Both the position numbers and the translations under genes were made by a program. The notes under the pieces are model-generated. The model worked only from the letters and a program-made list of their open reading frames with translations, was not told the DNA's origin and made no database searches. Source: Streptomyces sp. NBC_00414 (GTDB lineage Bacteria; Actinomycetota; Actinomycetes; Streptomycetales; Streptomycetaceae). From it: a stretch of 64,000 nucleotides of DNA. This document shows positions 17,503 to 26,777 of this stretch, in pieces. Location of the stretch: NCBI RefSeq assembly GCF_036038375.1, contig NZ_CP107935.1, positions 4,650,001-4,714,000 of the forward strand. The letters run 5' to 3'. Position 1 is the stretch's first letter, and each line of letters begins with the position of its first letter.

Positions 17503-19176
17503 TCAACGGCGCCTCCGCAGCTCCCCCTTCACGACCTTCCCGCTCGCGTTCCGCGGCAGTTCACCCACGAACTCCACCGTCCTGGGCACCTTGTAGTTCG
17601 CCATCTCGCGGCGCGCCCAGGCGGTCAGGTCGTCGCCGGTGAGCGCCACGCCCGGCCGCCGGACGACATACGCCTTGCCGACCTCGCCGAGCCGGGCGTC
17701 CGGGACGCCGATCACCGCCACGTCCGCGACGTCCGGGTGCAGGCCCAGGAGCTGCTCTATCTCCGCCGGGTACGCGTTGAAGCCGCCGACGATGAACATG
17801 TCCTTGATGCGGTCGGTGATCCGGAGGTTGCCGGCCCCGTCCAGGACACCGATGTCGCCCGTGCGGAGCCAGCCGTCCGGGGTCATCGCCTCCGAGGTGG
17901 CGCGGGCGTCCTCGTAGTACCCGCGCATGATGTTGAAGCCGCGGACCAGGACCTCGCCCGGGGTGCCCGCGGGGACCGTCCCGCCCTCCGTGTCCACCAC
18001 CCTCACCTCCGTGCCGGGGATCGCGCGGCCGGACGTGGACGCGATCACGCCAGGCTCGTCGCCGCGGCGGCACATCGAGACGATCCCGCTCGCCTCGGAG
18101 AGGCCGTAGGCGGTGAGGACCGTGCCCACACCCAGCTCCGCCCGCAGCCGCTCCACCAGGAGCAGCGGCACGACCGCCGCGCCCGTCACCACCAGGCGCA
18201 GGGCCGAGAGGTCGTACGCGTCACGGTTCGGGTGGTCCAGGAGGGACTGGTGGAGGGTGGGCGGGCCGGGGAGCACCGAGATGCGTTCCGAGGCGATGTT
18301 GGCCAGGACCGTGTCCACGTTGAAGACCGGCTGCGGGATCATCGTCGCGCCCCGCATCAGGCAGGCGATCACGCCCGCCTTGTAGCCGAAGGTGTGGAAG
18401 AAGGGGTTCACGATCAGATAGCGGTCGCCCTCGCGCAGACCGGCCAGTTCGCACCACACGTCGTACGCCCGCAGGGTCTGCGCGTGGCTGATCACGGCGC
18501 CCTTGGGGCGGCCCGTGGTGCCCGAGGTGAAGATGATGTCCGAGGGGGCCGACGGGTCGAGGGCCGAGGCCCGGGCCCGTACCTCGTCCTGCCCCACCCC
18601 GTCCCCGCTCGCCAGGAAGTCCTTCCAGGTGCGGAAGTCGGCGGGGGCGTCGTCGGACAGGACCACCACCTGTTCCAGATGCGGAAGACCCGGGAGGGGG
18701 CCCGAACCCGGGCCCGAACCCGGGCTCGAACCGGGGCCCGCATCGGCCGGCTCCTCGGCGCAGGCCCGCCGCAGCGACGCCACGTACGAGGTCCCCAGGA
18801 ACGTGCCCGTCACGAACAGCAGCTTCGTCCGGCTCCGGGACAGGACGTACGCCGCCTCCGCCCCCTTGAAGCGGGTGTTCAGCGGGACGAGGACCGCGCC
18901 CGCCGAGACCGCGCCCAGAGCGGACACGATCCATTCCAGGGTGTTGGGCGCCCAGATGGCCACCCGGTCACCGGGTGCCACGCCGTTCGCGACGCAGGCC
19001 GCCGCCGCGCGTTCCACCCGGGCACCCAGCTCCGCGTACGTGACCCGGGTACGGCCCTCCACGACCGCCTCCACGTCCGCGTACCGCTCGGCCGCCGCTC
19101 GCACGAGCCCCGGGATCGTCTCCCACTCCAAGTCACCGCGCACAGCAGGCCTCCCCTCCACCGACCGATCGGCCAT
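17503..19176 (-). CDS. Acyl-CoA synthetase (AMP-forming, FadD3-like)
   Basis: A 557-residue adenylate-forming ligase that activates a carboxylic acid to its CoA thioester with ATP. Core motifs: IIFTSGTTGRPKGAVISH (ATP binding), AYGLSEASG, GWLRTGDIG and the C-terminal NASGKVVKGELRRR with the catalytic Lys. The overall pattern recalls FadD3 of steroid-degrading actinobacteria, but the substrate cannot be read from sequence. A Gly-Ser-Pro repeat linker (GPGSSPGSGPGSGPLPG, about residues 146-162) interrupts the N-terminal domain and is coded by repeated CCCGAACCCGGG-type DNA. The gene is divergent from a thiolase-fold/DUF35/hydratase operon, with two shared operators between them. Confidence 0.92.
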   Translation of the reverse strand: MADRSVEGRPAVRGDLEWETIPGLVRAAAERYADVEAVVEGRTRVTYAELGARVERAAAACVANGVAPGDRVAIWAPNTLEWIVSALGAVSAGAVLVPLNTRFKGAEAAYVLSRSRTKLLFVTGTFLGTSYVASLRRACAEEPADAGPGSSPGSGPGSGPLPGLPHLEQVVVLSDDAPADFRTWKDFLASGDGVGQDEVRARASALDPSAPSDIIFTSGTTGRPKGAVISHAQTLRAYDVWCELAGLREGDRYLIVNPFFHTFGYKAGVIACLMRGATMIPQPVFNVDTVLANIASERISVLPGPPTLHQSLLDHPNRDAYDLSALRLVVTGAAVVPLLLVERLRAELGVGTVLTAYGLSEASGIVSMCRRGDEPGVIASTSGRAIPGTEVRVVDTEGGTVPAGTPGEVLVRGFNIMRGYYEDARATSEAMTPDGWLRTGDIGVLDGAGNLRITDRIKDMFIVGGFNAYPAEIEQLLGLHPDVADVAVIGVPDARLGEVGKAYVVRRPGVALTGDDLTAWARREMANYKVPRTVEFVGELPRNASGKVVKGELRRRR

Positions 19177-19187
19177 CGGCCGACTAC

Positions 19188-19202
19188 CTGACTACCCGTC
19201 AG
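19188..19202. promoter_or_regulatory. Regulon operator, CTGACT-ACC-CGTCAG
   Basis: One mismatch to the CTGACG-N3-CGTCAG consensus. It lies 12 bp upstream of the acyl-CoA synthetase ATG on the minus strand, in the divergent promoter region. Confidence 0.65.
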
Positions 19203-19214
19203 ATTAGCTGTAGC

Positions 19215-19229
19215 CTGACGCCCTGTCAG
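19215..19229. promoter_or_regulatory. Regulon operator, CTGACG-CCC-TGTCAG
   Basis: One mismatch to consensus, 27 bp from the neighbouring site and 30 bp before the ATG of the thiolase-fold gene. The same 27-bp spacing recurs between the two sites at 60.8 kb. Confidence 0.65.
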
Positions 19230-19258
19230 CATTCGTGGACCGTCGTGGAGGTGTGCCC

Positions 19259-20422
19259 ATGGCAGGCACCGGTGCAGCGGGACTCAAGGACGCCACCGCC
19301 GTCGTCGGGATCGGACAGACCCCCTTCGCCAAGCAACTCCCCGAGAGCGAGAAGGCGTTGGCCTGCCGGGCGATCCTCGCCGCCCTCGACGACGCGGGGA
19401 TCTCCCCGGCCGAGGTCGACGCGCTCGCCTCTTACACCATGGAGGAGACCGACGAGGTCGAGGTCGCCAAGGCCGTCGGGTTCGGCGACCTCAGCTTCTT
19501 CAGCAAGGTCGGCTTCGGGGGCGGCGGTTCGTGCGCCACCGTCGCGCATCTGGCCGCCGCCGTGGCCACCGGACAGGCCACGGTCGGGGTCGCCTGGCGC
19601 TCACGCAAGCGGGGCAGCGGACCCCGTCCGTGGAAGAACACGGCCGTCCAGCTCCCCACCCCCGCGCAGTGGACCCGCCCCTTCGGCCTGCTGCGCCCCG
19701 CCGACGAGATAGCCATGCTCACCCGCCGCTATCTGCACGAGTTCGGGGCGAGCCGCGACCACCTCTTCAACGTCGCCCTCGCCTGCCGCAACCGGGCCAA
19801 CCAGAACCCCTCCGCGATGATGTACGAGCGACCGCTGACCCGGGACATGTATATGACCTCCCGCTGGATCAGCGAGCCGCTCTGCCTCTTCGACAACTGC
19901 CTGGAGACGGACGGGGCGCTGGCCTGCGTGGTCGTCTCCGCCGAGCGGGCCCGCGACTGCCGGCGGCGGCCCGTGTACGTGCACTCGGCCGCCCAGGGCC
20001 TGCCCGCCCAGCACCACGGGATGGTCAACTACTGGAACGACGACCCGCTGACAGGACCCGCCTGGACGGCCGCGCGGCACCTGTGGAAACACGCCGACTT
20101 CACCCCGGAGGACGTCGACGTCGCCCAGATCTACGACGCGTTCACGCCCCTCATACCGCTCTCCCTGGAGGGCTACGGCTTCTGCGGCCGGGGCGAGGGC
20201 GGGGCGTTCACCGAGGGCGGCGCCCTGGAGATCGGCGGACGGCTTCCGCTGAACACGAGCGGCGGCGGCCTCTCGGAGGCGTACGTGCACGGCTTCAACC
20301 TCATCAACGAGGGCGTGAAGCAGCTCAGGGGAACCAGTACCGCGCAGGTTCCGGACGCCGCGACCTGCCTGGTCACGGCGGGCGAGGGGGTCCCGACCTC
20401 GGCGCTGCTCCTGAGGAACTGA
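19259..20422 (+). CDS. Thiolase-fold lipid-transfer-type protein (Ltp/SCP-x-like)
   Basis: A 387-residue protein of the thiolase-fold lipid-transfer group that works on acyl-CoAs. GGAGGT sits 6-7 bp before ATG 19259, which is preferred over an in-frame start 24 bp upstream. Landmarks are VVGIGQTPFAK at the start, GGGGSCATVAHLAAA (a Cys near the classical nucleophile position) and the C-terminal family block QIYDAFTPLIPLSLEGYGF followed by CGRGEGGAF. In this family, many members pair with a DUF35 OB-fold/Zn-ribbon protein to form a thiolase or retro-aldolase. Such a DUF35 gene follows directly. Confidence 0.88.
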   Translation: MAGTGAAGLKDATAVVGIGQTPFAKQLPESEKALACRAILAALDDAGISPAEVDALASYTMEETDEVEVAKAVGFGDLSFFSKVGFGGGGSCATVAHLAAAVATGQATVGVAWRSRKRGSGPRPWKNTAVQLPTPAQWTRPFGLLRPADEIAMLTRRYLHEFGASRDHLFNVALACRNRANQNPSAMMYERPLTRDMYMTSRWISEPLCLFDNCLETDGALACVVVSAERARDCRRRPVYVHSAAQGLPAQHHGMVNYWNDDPLTGPAWTAARHLWKHADFTPEDVDVAQIYDAFTPLIPLSLEGYGFCGRGEGGAFTEGGALEIGGRLPLNTSGGGLSEAYVHGFNLINEGVKQLRGTSTAQVPDAATCLVTAGEGVPTSALLLRN

Positions 20423-20474
20423 CCGGACCCCGAGCCCCGAACGACGAAGCCTCACAGGCATCCGAGGAGCCCAC

Positions 20475-20909
20475 ATGCTCACACCTGTCGTGGACGACGA
20501 CGGCGCCCCGTTCTGGGAGTACACGGCCCGGGGCGAGCTGCGCGTCCAGGCCTGCGCCGAACCCGGCTGCGGGGAGCTGCGTTTCCCGCCCCGGCCCTGC
20601 TGCCCGCACTGCCACTCCTTCGACAGCGAGTGGCGCAGGATGAGCGGCAGGGGACGTATCTGGTCGTACGTCGTGCCGCATCCGCCTCTCCTGCCGGACT
20701 ACGCGGCGCTGGCCCCGTACAACGTGGTCGTCGTCGAGCTGGCGGAGGCGCCCGGCATCCGGCTGGTGGGGAATCTCGTCACCGGGCCGGACGCGCCGAT
20801 CGACTCCGTCGCCCGGGAGCGGATCCGGATCGGCGCGAGGGTGCAAGTGGTCTTCACGGACGGCGGGGACGGCACGCGGCTTCCCCGGTGGGTACTGGAG
20901 CGGCCGTGA
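20475..20909 (+). CDS. DUF35 OB-fold / Zn-ribbon acyl-CoA partner protein
   Basis: A 144-residue DUF35 protein. The rubredoxin-like zinc ribbon is visible as QACAEPGCGE and RPCCPHCHSF, followed by an OB-fold (GRGRIWSYVVPHPPLL, YNVVVVELAE). In characterised steroid side-chain enzymes, the DUF35 protein binds CoA and forms a complex with the thiolase-fold subunit. Its place directly after the thiolase-fold gene predicts such a complex. It ends with a 4-bp GTGA overlap with the hydratase gene. Confidence 0.88.
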   Translation: MLTPVVDDDGAPFWEYTARGELRVQACAEPGCGELRFPPRPCCPHCHSFDSEWRRMSGRGRIWSYVVPHPPLLPDYAALAPYNVVVVELAEAPGIRLVGNLVTGPDAPIDSVARERIRIGARVQVVFTDGGDGTRLPRWVLERP

Positions 20910-21676
20910 CCCTGCGCATCACCGCCGACAAGGACACCGGTGTCGCCGTCGTCACCCTCGACCGCCCGGCCCGCCTCAACGCCATCGACCTCGCCACGGC
21001 CGCCGAACTGACCTCCACCTGGGCCGAGTTCAGGTTCGACGACTCCGTACGGGCGATCGTCCTCACCGGGGCGGGCGAGCGGGCCTTCTCGACGGGGCTC
21101 GACCGGGACGCCGAGGTGCCGCAGCCCGGGTCGCCGTTCATGGTGGACGATCCGCTCGTCGCGATCGGCCCGAAGGCGGCCGGCCTGTGGAAGCCGGTGA
21201 TCGCCGCCGTCAACGGGATGGCGTGCGGCGGGGCGTTCTATCTGATCGGCGAGTCCGACTTCGTGATCGCGGACGAGACGGCCACGTTCTTCGACCCGCA
21301 CACGACGTACGGCATGGTCAACGCGTACGAGTCCGTCTACCTGGCCCAGCGGATGCCGTTCGGGGAGGTGGCCCGCATGGCCCTGATGGGGACGGCCGAA
21401 CGCGTCTCCGCGCGGCGGGCGTACGAGGTGGGGCTGGTCTCGGAGGTGACGGCGCCGGGCGAGGCGGTGACGGCGGCGGTCCGCTGCGCGGCCGTCATCG
21501 CCTCCTACCCGCCCGCCGCGGTGCAGGGGACGGTCCGGGCCGTCTGGTCGGCCCAGGAAGCGACCCGAACGGCGGCCCTTTCCCAGGCGCCGCACCTGGT
21601 CTCGCTCGGGAACCTGCCACCGGAGGCACAGGCGGAGCTGTTCGGCACCCGCCGCACGGAGTTCCGGACCCGCTGA
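20906..21676 (+). CDS. Enoyl-CoA hydratase/isomerase family protein
   Basis: A 256-residue crotonase-fold protein starting with GTG at 20906, overlapping the DUF35 stop. Signs are VAVVTLDRPARLNAIDL, the first oxyanion-hole region VLTGAGERAFSTGLDRDAE and the second GMACGGAFYLIGESDFV. The usual catalytic Glu positions are not clearly both present (the second loop reads FDPHTTYGMV), so hydratase, isomerase or hydrolase activity is open. It is the last gene of the thiolase-fold/DUF35 operon and would act in beta-oxidation of the acyl-CoA made by the divergent ligase. Confidence 0.9.
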   Translation: MTLRITADKDTGVAVVTLDRPARLNAIDLATAAELTSTWAEFRFDDSVRAIVLTGAGERAFSTGLDRDAEVPQPGSPFMVDDPLVAIGPKAAGLWKPVIAAVNGMACGGAFYLIGESDFVIADETATFFDPHTTYGMVNAYESVYLAQRMPFGEVARMALMGTAERVSARRAYEVGLVSEVTAPGEAVTAAVRCAAVIASYPPAAVQGTVRAVWSAQEATRTAALSQAPHLVSLGNLPPEAQAELFGTRRTEFRTR

Positions 21677-21841
21677 GCCGACCGGGACGGTTCGCGTAGG
21701 GGGCCCGCTTCCCGGGACCCGCTCCCGGGGGCTCACTCGTGCAGGGCGCCGATGTCCTCCGGACTGCGCGACCAGCCACGACGGGCCCGCACGCACCCAC
21801 GGCCCCAAGCCCCCGCCCTCCGCCCGGGGGACCAGGCCCGT

Positions 21842-24223
21842 TCAGGAACGGGCCGTCCCCGTCCCCTTCTCCGCGTCCAACGCGTACACGCACCGATCCT
21901 TGCTGCACGCGTACACCACCCCGTCCTTCACGACCGGGGACCCGGTGATCTCACCGCCGGTGGCGAGCTTCCACCGCAGCCGGCCGTCGTCGGCCTTCAG
22001 GGTGTAGAGCAGGTGGTCCGTCGAGCCGAAGTGGATGCGCCCGTCGGCGACGGCCGGCGCCCCCACCAGGTCGCCGCCCGCCTGGAAGCGCCACTTCGGC
22101 GTACCGGTGACCGCGTCCAGCGTGTAGAGCCCCTTGCCGCTGCCCACGTGGACATGGCCGGCGGAGACGAGCACCGGGTCGATGGACGAGCGGGCCTCCG
22201 TGGCGATGCGCCAGCGGTCACGGCCGTCGGTGGCGTCGAGCGCGTACACCGTGCCGAGGTAGTCGGCGAGGTACACCCCGCCTCCCGTGACGGCCGGTCC
22301 CGGCGCGAAGGTGGGCGGGCTCAGGAACACCGCGGGCGCCTCGAAGTGCCAGCGCACATGCCCGCCGGCGATGTCGATGGCGAGGACGCGCGTCCCGGCC
22401 GACACGTACACGTATCCGTCGTCGGCCTGGGTGATCCGGACGGGCACCCCGCCGCAGGAGGCCGCGTCGCCGATCGGGTACGACCAGCGCTCCTCCCCCG
22501 TACGGGCCTCCAGGGCGCGCAGCCGGGCGTCCTTCCAGATATAGACCGTGCCGTCGTGGACGGCCGGACCGGCCTCGGGCGACTCGAAGTCGGTCTGGGC
22601 GCCGGTGATCTCCCAGAGTTTCTGCCCGTTGGCGGCCTCCCAGGCCTGTACGCCGCCGCCGCGGGTGCCGGTGACGACGGTGCCCCGGTCGGCCTTGAGG
22701 GAGTACACCCAGGCGTCGGTCGGCAGCCGCCACAGGTCGGTGCCCTCGCGGGCGTCCAGGGCGAAGAGGGTGGGGCCGTCGGAGGCGTGGACACGGCCTC
22801 CGGCGACCGCCATCGACCAGGCGACGTCCCGGGTCTTGAAGCGGCGCCGGCCGGTGGCCACGTCCAGGGCGTGCACCTCGAAGGAGGTGACGTAGACCAG
22901 GTCCCCGGCGACGGCGGGCGTCCCCCACACGTCGTTGGACATGCGGAAACGCCAGGCCCGCCAGGAGGAGCCGCCGTCGGGTCCGGCCGCGGGCGCGGGT
23001 ACGGGGACGGGTCCGGCCGCCACGGGTTCGGCGCCGTTCACGCCGGGGCGCGAGCGGGACCAGGAGGCCGCGAGTCCGGCCTCCGGGGGCGGCGCCTTCA
23101 CGGCGGCCGCGCGGGCGTCGGCGACGCGCGGGCCGGGCCCGATCGGCACCTGGGCACCGGCGAGGCGCACCGGCCCGACGTCGGGTGCGCCGCCGGGCCG
23201 GCCGACGCCCGCGCCGACCGGTACGGCCGGCAGGGGCGGTGGCATCGGCGGGTCGTGCGGCGGCGGGGGCGGCACCACGGCCACCCCGCGCCCGCCGCTG
23301 CGGCCGGACGGGGGCTTCGGGGCCGGCCGGCCGCCGCGTCGCGTCTCTATCAGGCTGACGGCCCGCTCGGGCAGCCACGCGGACGCGGTACCGCTGTCGT
23401 CGGAGCCGGAGCCGAAGAGGTGGGGTGCCAGCTGGGCCTGGAGGTCGGCCGGGTTGGGGCGGGCCGTCGCGTCCATCTGCATGCAGGACTCGATCAGCGG
23501 GCGCAGCTCGGCCGGGAGACCTTCGAGGTCCGGGCCCTCCCGGAGCAGCATGAAGACGGTCTCGACGGGGTTCGCGCCGTGGAAGGGCGCGTGTCCGGTG
23601 GCGGCGAAGACGAGCATCGAGCCGAGCGAGAAGACATCGCTCGCGCCGGTCACGCTGCGGGAGTCCTTGGCCTGCTCGGGTGACATGTACGCGGGGGTGC
23701 CGACGGCGACGTTCGTCATGGTCAGCCGCGTGTTCGAGACACCGGAGGCGATACCGAAGTCGATGACGCGCGGCCCGTCCTCGACGACGAGGACGTTCGA
23801 GGGCTTCAGGTCGCGGTGGACGAGACCGGCGCCGTGGATGGACTGCAGCGCCTCGGCGACGCCCGCGGCGAGCCAGCGGACCGCCTGGGCCGGCATCGGC
23901 CCGCACTCGGTCACTATTTCTTCGAGGGAGGGCGCGGGCACGTAGGCGGTGGCCAGCCAGGGCACGGCCGCGCGCGCGTCGGCGTCGACGACGGCCGCCG
24001 TGTAGAAGCCGGAGACGGCGCGGGCCGCCTCCACCTCGCGCGAGAAGCGGACGCGGAACAGCTGGTCCTCGGCGAGCTCGGTCCTGACCGTCTTGATCGC
24101 CACCCGCCGGCCCGAGGCCGAGCGTGCGAGATAGACCAGCCCCATGCCGCCGGCGCCCAGCCGTCCCAGCACCTCGAACGGCCCGATCCGCCGCGGATCG
24201 TGCTGTGTCAGCTGATCCACCAC
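21842..24223 (-). CDS. afsK: AfsK-like Ser/Thr protein kinase with PQQ beta-propeller
   Basis: The GTG at 24223 ([18 protein letters not shown]) follows GGGGAGGTGG and gives 793 residues, about the size of S. coelicolor AfsK (799). The Hanks-type kinase domain (about 13-275) has the glycine loop [20 protein letters not shown] Lys, VHRDLKPSN catalytic loop, VIDFGIASG Mg loop and [11 protein letters not shown] Pro/Ala/Gly-rich linker follows, then PQQ-type beta-propeller repeats (about 430-790; [43 protein letters not shown]). AfsK autophosphorylates, phosphorylates AfsR and also affects polar growth. Here it lies 16 kb from afsR-afsS. No transmembrane helix is evident, consistent with a peripheral membrane kinase. 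Confidence 0.93.
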   Translation of the reverse strand: MVDQLTQHDPRRIGPFEVLGRLGAGGMGLVYLARSASGRRVAIKTVRTELAEDQLFRVRFSREVEAARAVSGFYTAAVVDADARAAVPWLATAYVPAPSLEEIVTECGPMPAQAVRWLAAGVAEALQSIHGAGLVHRDLKPSNVLVVEDGPRVIDFGIASGVSNTRLTMTNVAVGTPAYMSPEQAKDSRSVTGASDVFSLGSMLVFAATGHAPFHGANPVETVFMLLREGPDLEGLPAELRPLIESCMQMDATARPNPADLQAQLAPHLFGSGSDDSGTASAWLPERAVSLIETRRGGRPAPKPPSGRSGGRGVAVVPPPPPHDPPMPPPLPAVPVGAGVGRPGGAPDVGPVRLAGAQVPIGPGPRVADARAAAVKAPPPEAGLAASWSRSRPGVNGAEPVAAGPVPVPAPAAGPDGGSSWRAWRFRMSNDVWGTPAVAGDLVYVTSFEVHALDVATGRRRFKTRDVAWSMAVAGGRVHASDGPTLFALDAREGTDLWRLPTDAWVYSLKADRGTVVTGTRGGGVQAWEAANGQKLWEITGAQTDFESPEAGPAVHDGTVYIWKDARLRALEARTGEERWSYPIGDAASCGGVPVRITQADDGYVYVSAGTRVLAIDIAGGHVRWHFEAPAVFLSPPTFAPGPAVTGGGVYLADYLGTVYALDATDGRDRWRIATEARSSIDPVLVSAGHVHVGSGKGLYTLDAVTGTPKWRFQAGGDLVGAPAVADGRIHFGSTDHLLYTLKADDGRLRWKLATGGEITGSPVVKDGVVYACSKDRCVYALDAEKGTGTARS

Positions 24224-24555
24224 TTGCCTGCCACCTCCCCGTACGCGGCCGCGCTTCCAGCCACCGCTCCAGCCACTGCGCAGCGTCTCACCACCGAGCC
24301 GCTCCGGCGGCACGCACCCCCGATTCTTCCTGTCCGGGGCTCGGGTTGCGAACCCGGGACCGATTCGGGATGTCTCCGACCATTCCCGGGCAAACACCCT
24401 TGGTCTGCCTTGTTTTTCAACGTCGGCCGGGGCTTTTCGGTGCCTTTCAGAGCTTCCCGTACGGGTTTCGACCTCGGAGCATCGCCCATTTCAGCGGCGG
24501 AGAAACCTGAAATTCCGCGCCGGAGCGCGACTCGTCACCCATCTCGTACGACTCG
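24224..24555. other. Intergenic region upstream of afsK
   Basis: A 332-bp stretch without a convincing gene. It must hold the afsK promoter. Visible features are a GGGTT-GCG-AACCC dyad near 24345 and a direct repeat of ACTCGTCACCC (about 24529 and 24551, the second running into the end of the VOC gene). The base composition is lower in GC than the genes on either side. Confidence 0.5.
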
Positions 24556-25311
24556 TCACCCGTCTCGGCGCTGCAGCAACGCGAAGGAAGCCCCCTGATT
24601 GTCACCGACGACGGCCACCCGCCCGTACGAGGTCTCGAACGGCGGCGCCTGGACCCGGCCGCCGAGCCTCACCACCGCGCCGAGCGTGGCCTCGCAGTCC
24701 TGGACGTCGAAGTGCACGAGGAAGTGGGGCGGCATCTCGGCGGGGAAGACGTCGGAGATGTGGGCACGGCCGAATTCCCGGGTGGCGCCGGGCCCGAAGA
24801 GGGCGTCGCGGAACAGGCCGGGGTAGAAGGCGTCGGCGGTGGCGGTGTCCCGCGAGTACAGCTCGACCCAGCTGAAGGCGCCCGTACCGCGGTACCTGCC
24901 GAAGCCGGGGTGCGTACCGGCCTCCCAGAGCCCGAAGACCGCGCCCTCGGGGTCGGCGGCGAGGGCCCCGACGCCGTACGGTCCCACGGGCACGGGTGTC
25001 GTGATGATCTGGCCGCCCCCCTTGCGGATGCGGTCGGCCATGTCCTGGGCGTCCGGGGTGGCGAAGTAGACCGCCCACACGGTGGGCATCCGGCCGTCCC
25101 GCTTCGGCACGAGGGCCGCGACGGGCTCCCCGTCCAGACGCGCCCGTACGGCACCCGCGTACGGCCCGTCGGCGGCCGGGGTGAAGGGCTCGAAGGTCCA
25201 GCCGAAGAGTCCGCCGTAGAAACGCTTGCCCGCCTCGACGTCCGGGAGCTGGGCGTCGATCCAGCAGGGGACGCCCTCGGCGAACGCGGCAGAGCCTTCA
25301 GATCCAGCCAT
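24556..25311 (-). CDS. VOC-family (glyoxalase/bleomycin-resistance-like) protein, two domains
   Basis: A 251-residue protein with two vicinal-oxygen-chelate domains. The first runs VPCWIDAQLPDVEAGKRFYG to DPEGAVFGLWEAG, the second GAFSWVELYSRDTATADAFY to DNQGASFALLQ. Two-domain VOC proteins of this length are common in actinobacteria as hydroxylase-like or antibiotic-binding proteins, mostly without known substrates. It is convergent in order with afsK on the same strand and divergent from the TetR gene. No zinc-binding set typical of glyoxalase I is obvious. Confidence 0.88.
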   Translation of the reverse strand: MAGSEGSAAFAEGVPCWIDAQLPDVEAGKRFYGGLFGWTFEPFTPAADGPYAGAVRARLDGEPVAALVPKRDGRMPTVWAVYFATPDAQDMADRIRKGGGQIITTPVPVGPYGVGALAADPEGAVFGLWEAGTHPGFGRYRGTGAFSWVELYSRDTATADAFYPGLFRDALFGPGATREFGRAHISDVFPAEMPPHFLVHFDVQDCEATLGAVVRLGGRVQAPPFETSYGRVAVVGDNQGASFALLQRRDG

Positions 25312-25427
25312 GCGGCCAAGCTAACGGCCTTTCGCGCATCCCGCAGAGCGGGCGCCGCCCCTGCCCCGCGGGCCTGCGCACCCCATTTGCAGTCGGCCGA
25401 ATCGCGCTCCGATCACCCCTCGGTAAG

Positions 25428-25442
25428 CTGACGGCATGACAG
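25428..25442. promoter_or_regulatory. Degenerate regulon operator over a TetR start codon
   Basis: CTGACG-GCA-TGACAG has a perfect left arm and 4 of 6 matches in the right arm to the CTGACG-N3-CGTCAG family. It overlaps the ATG of the TetR gene at 25436, which has no ribosome site. It may be an autoregulatory site; this is weak evidence. Confidence 0.3.
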
Positions 25443-26083
25443 GACAAGTGCGTACCGTCGACGGCCGTGTGGCCGGTCGGCGCGGGCAGGCGACGCGGCA
25501 GAAGCTGCTCGACTGCCTCAGCGAGATGCTCAGCTCCTCGCCCTACCGCGACGTCAAAGTCATCGACGTCGCGCGGAAGGCGGGCACTTCACCGGCGACC
25601 TTCTACCAGTATTTCCCGGACGTCGAGGGCGCCGTCCTGGAGCTCGCCGAGCAAATGGCGGCGGAGGGCGCCGGGTTGACCGAGCTCCTCGAAGGACGCT
25701 CCTGGGTCGGCAAGGCGGGCTGGCAGACCGCGCAGGAACTCGTGGACGGATTCCTTGAGTTCTGGCGCAAAAACGATGCCATCCTCCGGGTCGTCGATCT
25801 GGGCGCCGCCGAGGGCGACAAACGCTTCTACAAGATCCGAATGAAGATCCTCAACTCCGTGAACAACTCCCTCACGGACACGGTCAAGGAGCTCCAGGCC
25901 AAGGGCAAGGTCGACAAGGACGTCAGCCCCGCCGCGATGGCGGGCTCCCTCGTGGCGATGCTCGCGGCGGTGGCCTCGCACCAGAAGGGCTTCCAGACGT
26001 GGGGCGTGAAGCAGGCTGAACTGAAGCCGAACCTGGCGCTGTTGGTTCACCTGGGCGTGACGGGCAAGAAGCCGACCAAGTAG
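25436..26083 (+). CDS. TetR-family regulator
   Basis: A 215-residue TetR protein. The helix-turn-helix region reads RDVKVIDVARKAGTSPATFY followed by QYFPDVEGAVLELAEQMA. The ligand domain has a strongly basic C-terminus (GVTGKKPTK). A divergent VOC gene lies 124 bp upstream and a strong bidirectional hairpin follows. The ATG has no Shine-Dalgarno sequence and overlaps a degenerate copy of the palindrome found at seven catabolic promoters, which makes this protein the best in-window candidate for the regulon repressor. That link is inference; its closest conserved neighbour may simply be afsK. Confidence 0.9.
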   Translation: MTGQVRTVDGRVAGRRGQATRQKLLDCLSEMLSSSPYRDVKVIDVARKAGTSPATFYQYFPDVEGAVLELAEQMAAEGAGLTELLEGRSWVGKAGWQTAQELVDGFLEFWRKNDAILRVVDLGAAEGDKRFYKIRMKILNSVNNSLTDTVKELQAKGKVDKDVSPAAMAGSLVAMLAAVASHQKGFQTWGVKQAELKPNLALLVHLGVTGKKPTK

Positions 26084-26140
26084 TCCGCGCGGTCCGCACG
26101 TTACCGACTCGCCGTTTCCAGGCACCCGTCCTGTCACACA

Positions 26141-26170
26141 GGCGGCAGTTCACCTCGGTGAACTGCCGCC
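26141..26170. terminator. Bidirectional hairpin terminator
   Basis: GGCGGCAGTTCACC (26141-26154) and its exact complement (26157-26170) form a 14-bp stem with a 2-nt loop between the convergent TetR and F420-type oxidoreductase genes. Confidence 0.85.
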
Positions 26171-26225
26171 TGTCGCGCTCCCGGGTCCGCACCGGGCCCT
26201 TTCCCTCGTGCCCGCCGCGCGTCCG

Positions 26226-26777
26226 TCATCTCCGTACGATCCGGAACAGCCGGATCTCCCGCTCCACCCGTGACTGGTACGTCGCGTACGGCGGCCAGAA
26301 CTCCAGCAACGCCCGCCACGCCGCCTCCCGTTCCGCGCCGCTCAGCAGGCGGGCGGTCACCGGGATGTCCCGGCCCTTCCAGTTGATCTCCACGTCCGGG
26401 TGGGCGAGCAGATTGGCGGTCCAGGCCGGATGGTCCGTACGCCCGAAGTTGGACCCGATGAGGACCCAGCTCCCGACCGCCCCCTCACCCGAGCGGCCCT
26501 CCGCCCGAGCCTCCGTTCGCTCCTCCTCCGGCATGCAGGCGAGTGGCGTACGCCTGGGCAGCCCGCTCCTCGCACCCCGCGCCGTAAGGATGACACCGGG
26601 CAGCATCTGCGCGCTGAGCAGCACTTTTCCACGGGTGAGCCGGTGCACCGCACGGTCGAGTGCCGGAACGACATGGGGCGCGACCTTCGCGAAACCCCGG
26701 GTCGAGGACACCTTCTGCACCAGCCGGACGCCGGGGCGCCGCGGAGGCTGCCCGGAGCCCGAAGGAGGCGTGGGCAT
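26226..26777 (-). CDS. Deazaflavin (F420)-dependent nitroreductase-family protein
   Basis: A 183-residue split-barrel protein of the DDN/FDOR-A type. The pattern VILTARGARSGLPRRTPLAC near the middle, then WVLIGSNFGRTDHPAWTANL and HPDVEINWKGRDIPVTARLL, is typical of this F420H2-dependent group. The start overlaps the acyl-CoA dehydrogenase stop by 1 bp (TGATG), so it is the second gene of that operon. In the context of an acyl-CoA pathway it may reduce an enone or quinone intermediate (inference). A short charged insertion EEERTEARAEGRSGE sits in the loop after residue 80. Confidence 0.88.
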   Translation of the reverse strand: MPTPPSGSGQPPRRPGVRLVQKVSSTRGFAKVAPHVVPALDRAVHRLTRGKVLLSAQMLPGVILTARGARSGLPRRTPLACMPEEERTEARAEGRSGEGAVGSWVLIGSNFGRTDHPAWTANLLAHPDVEINWKGRDIPVTARLLSGAEREAAWRALLEFWPPYATYQSRVEREIRLFRIVRR

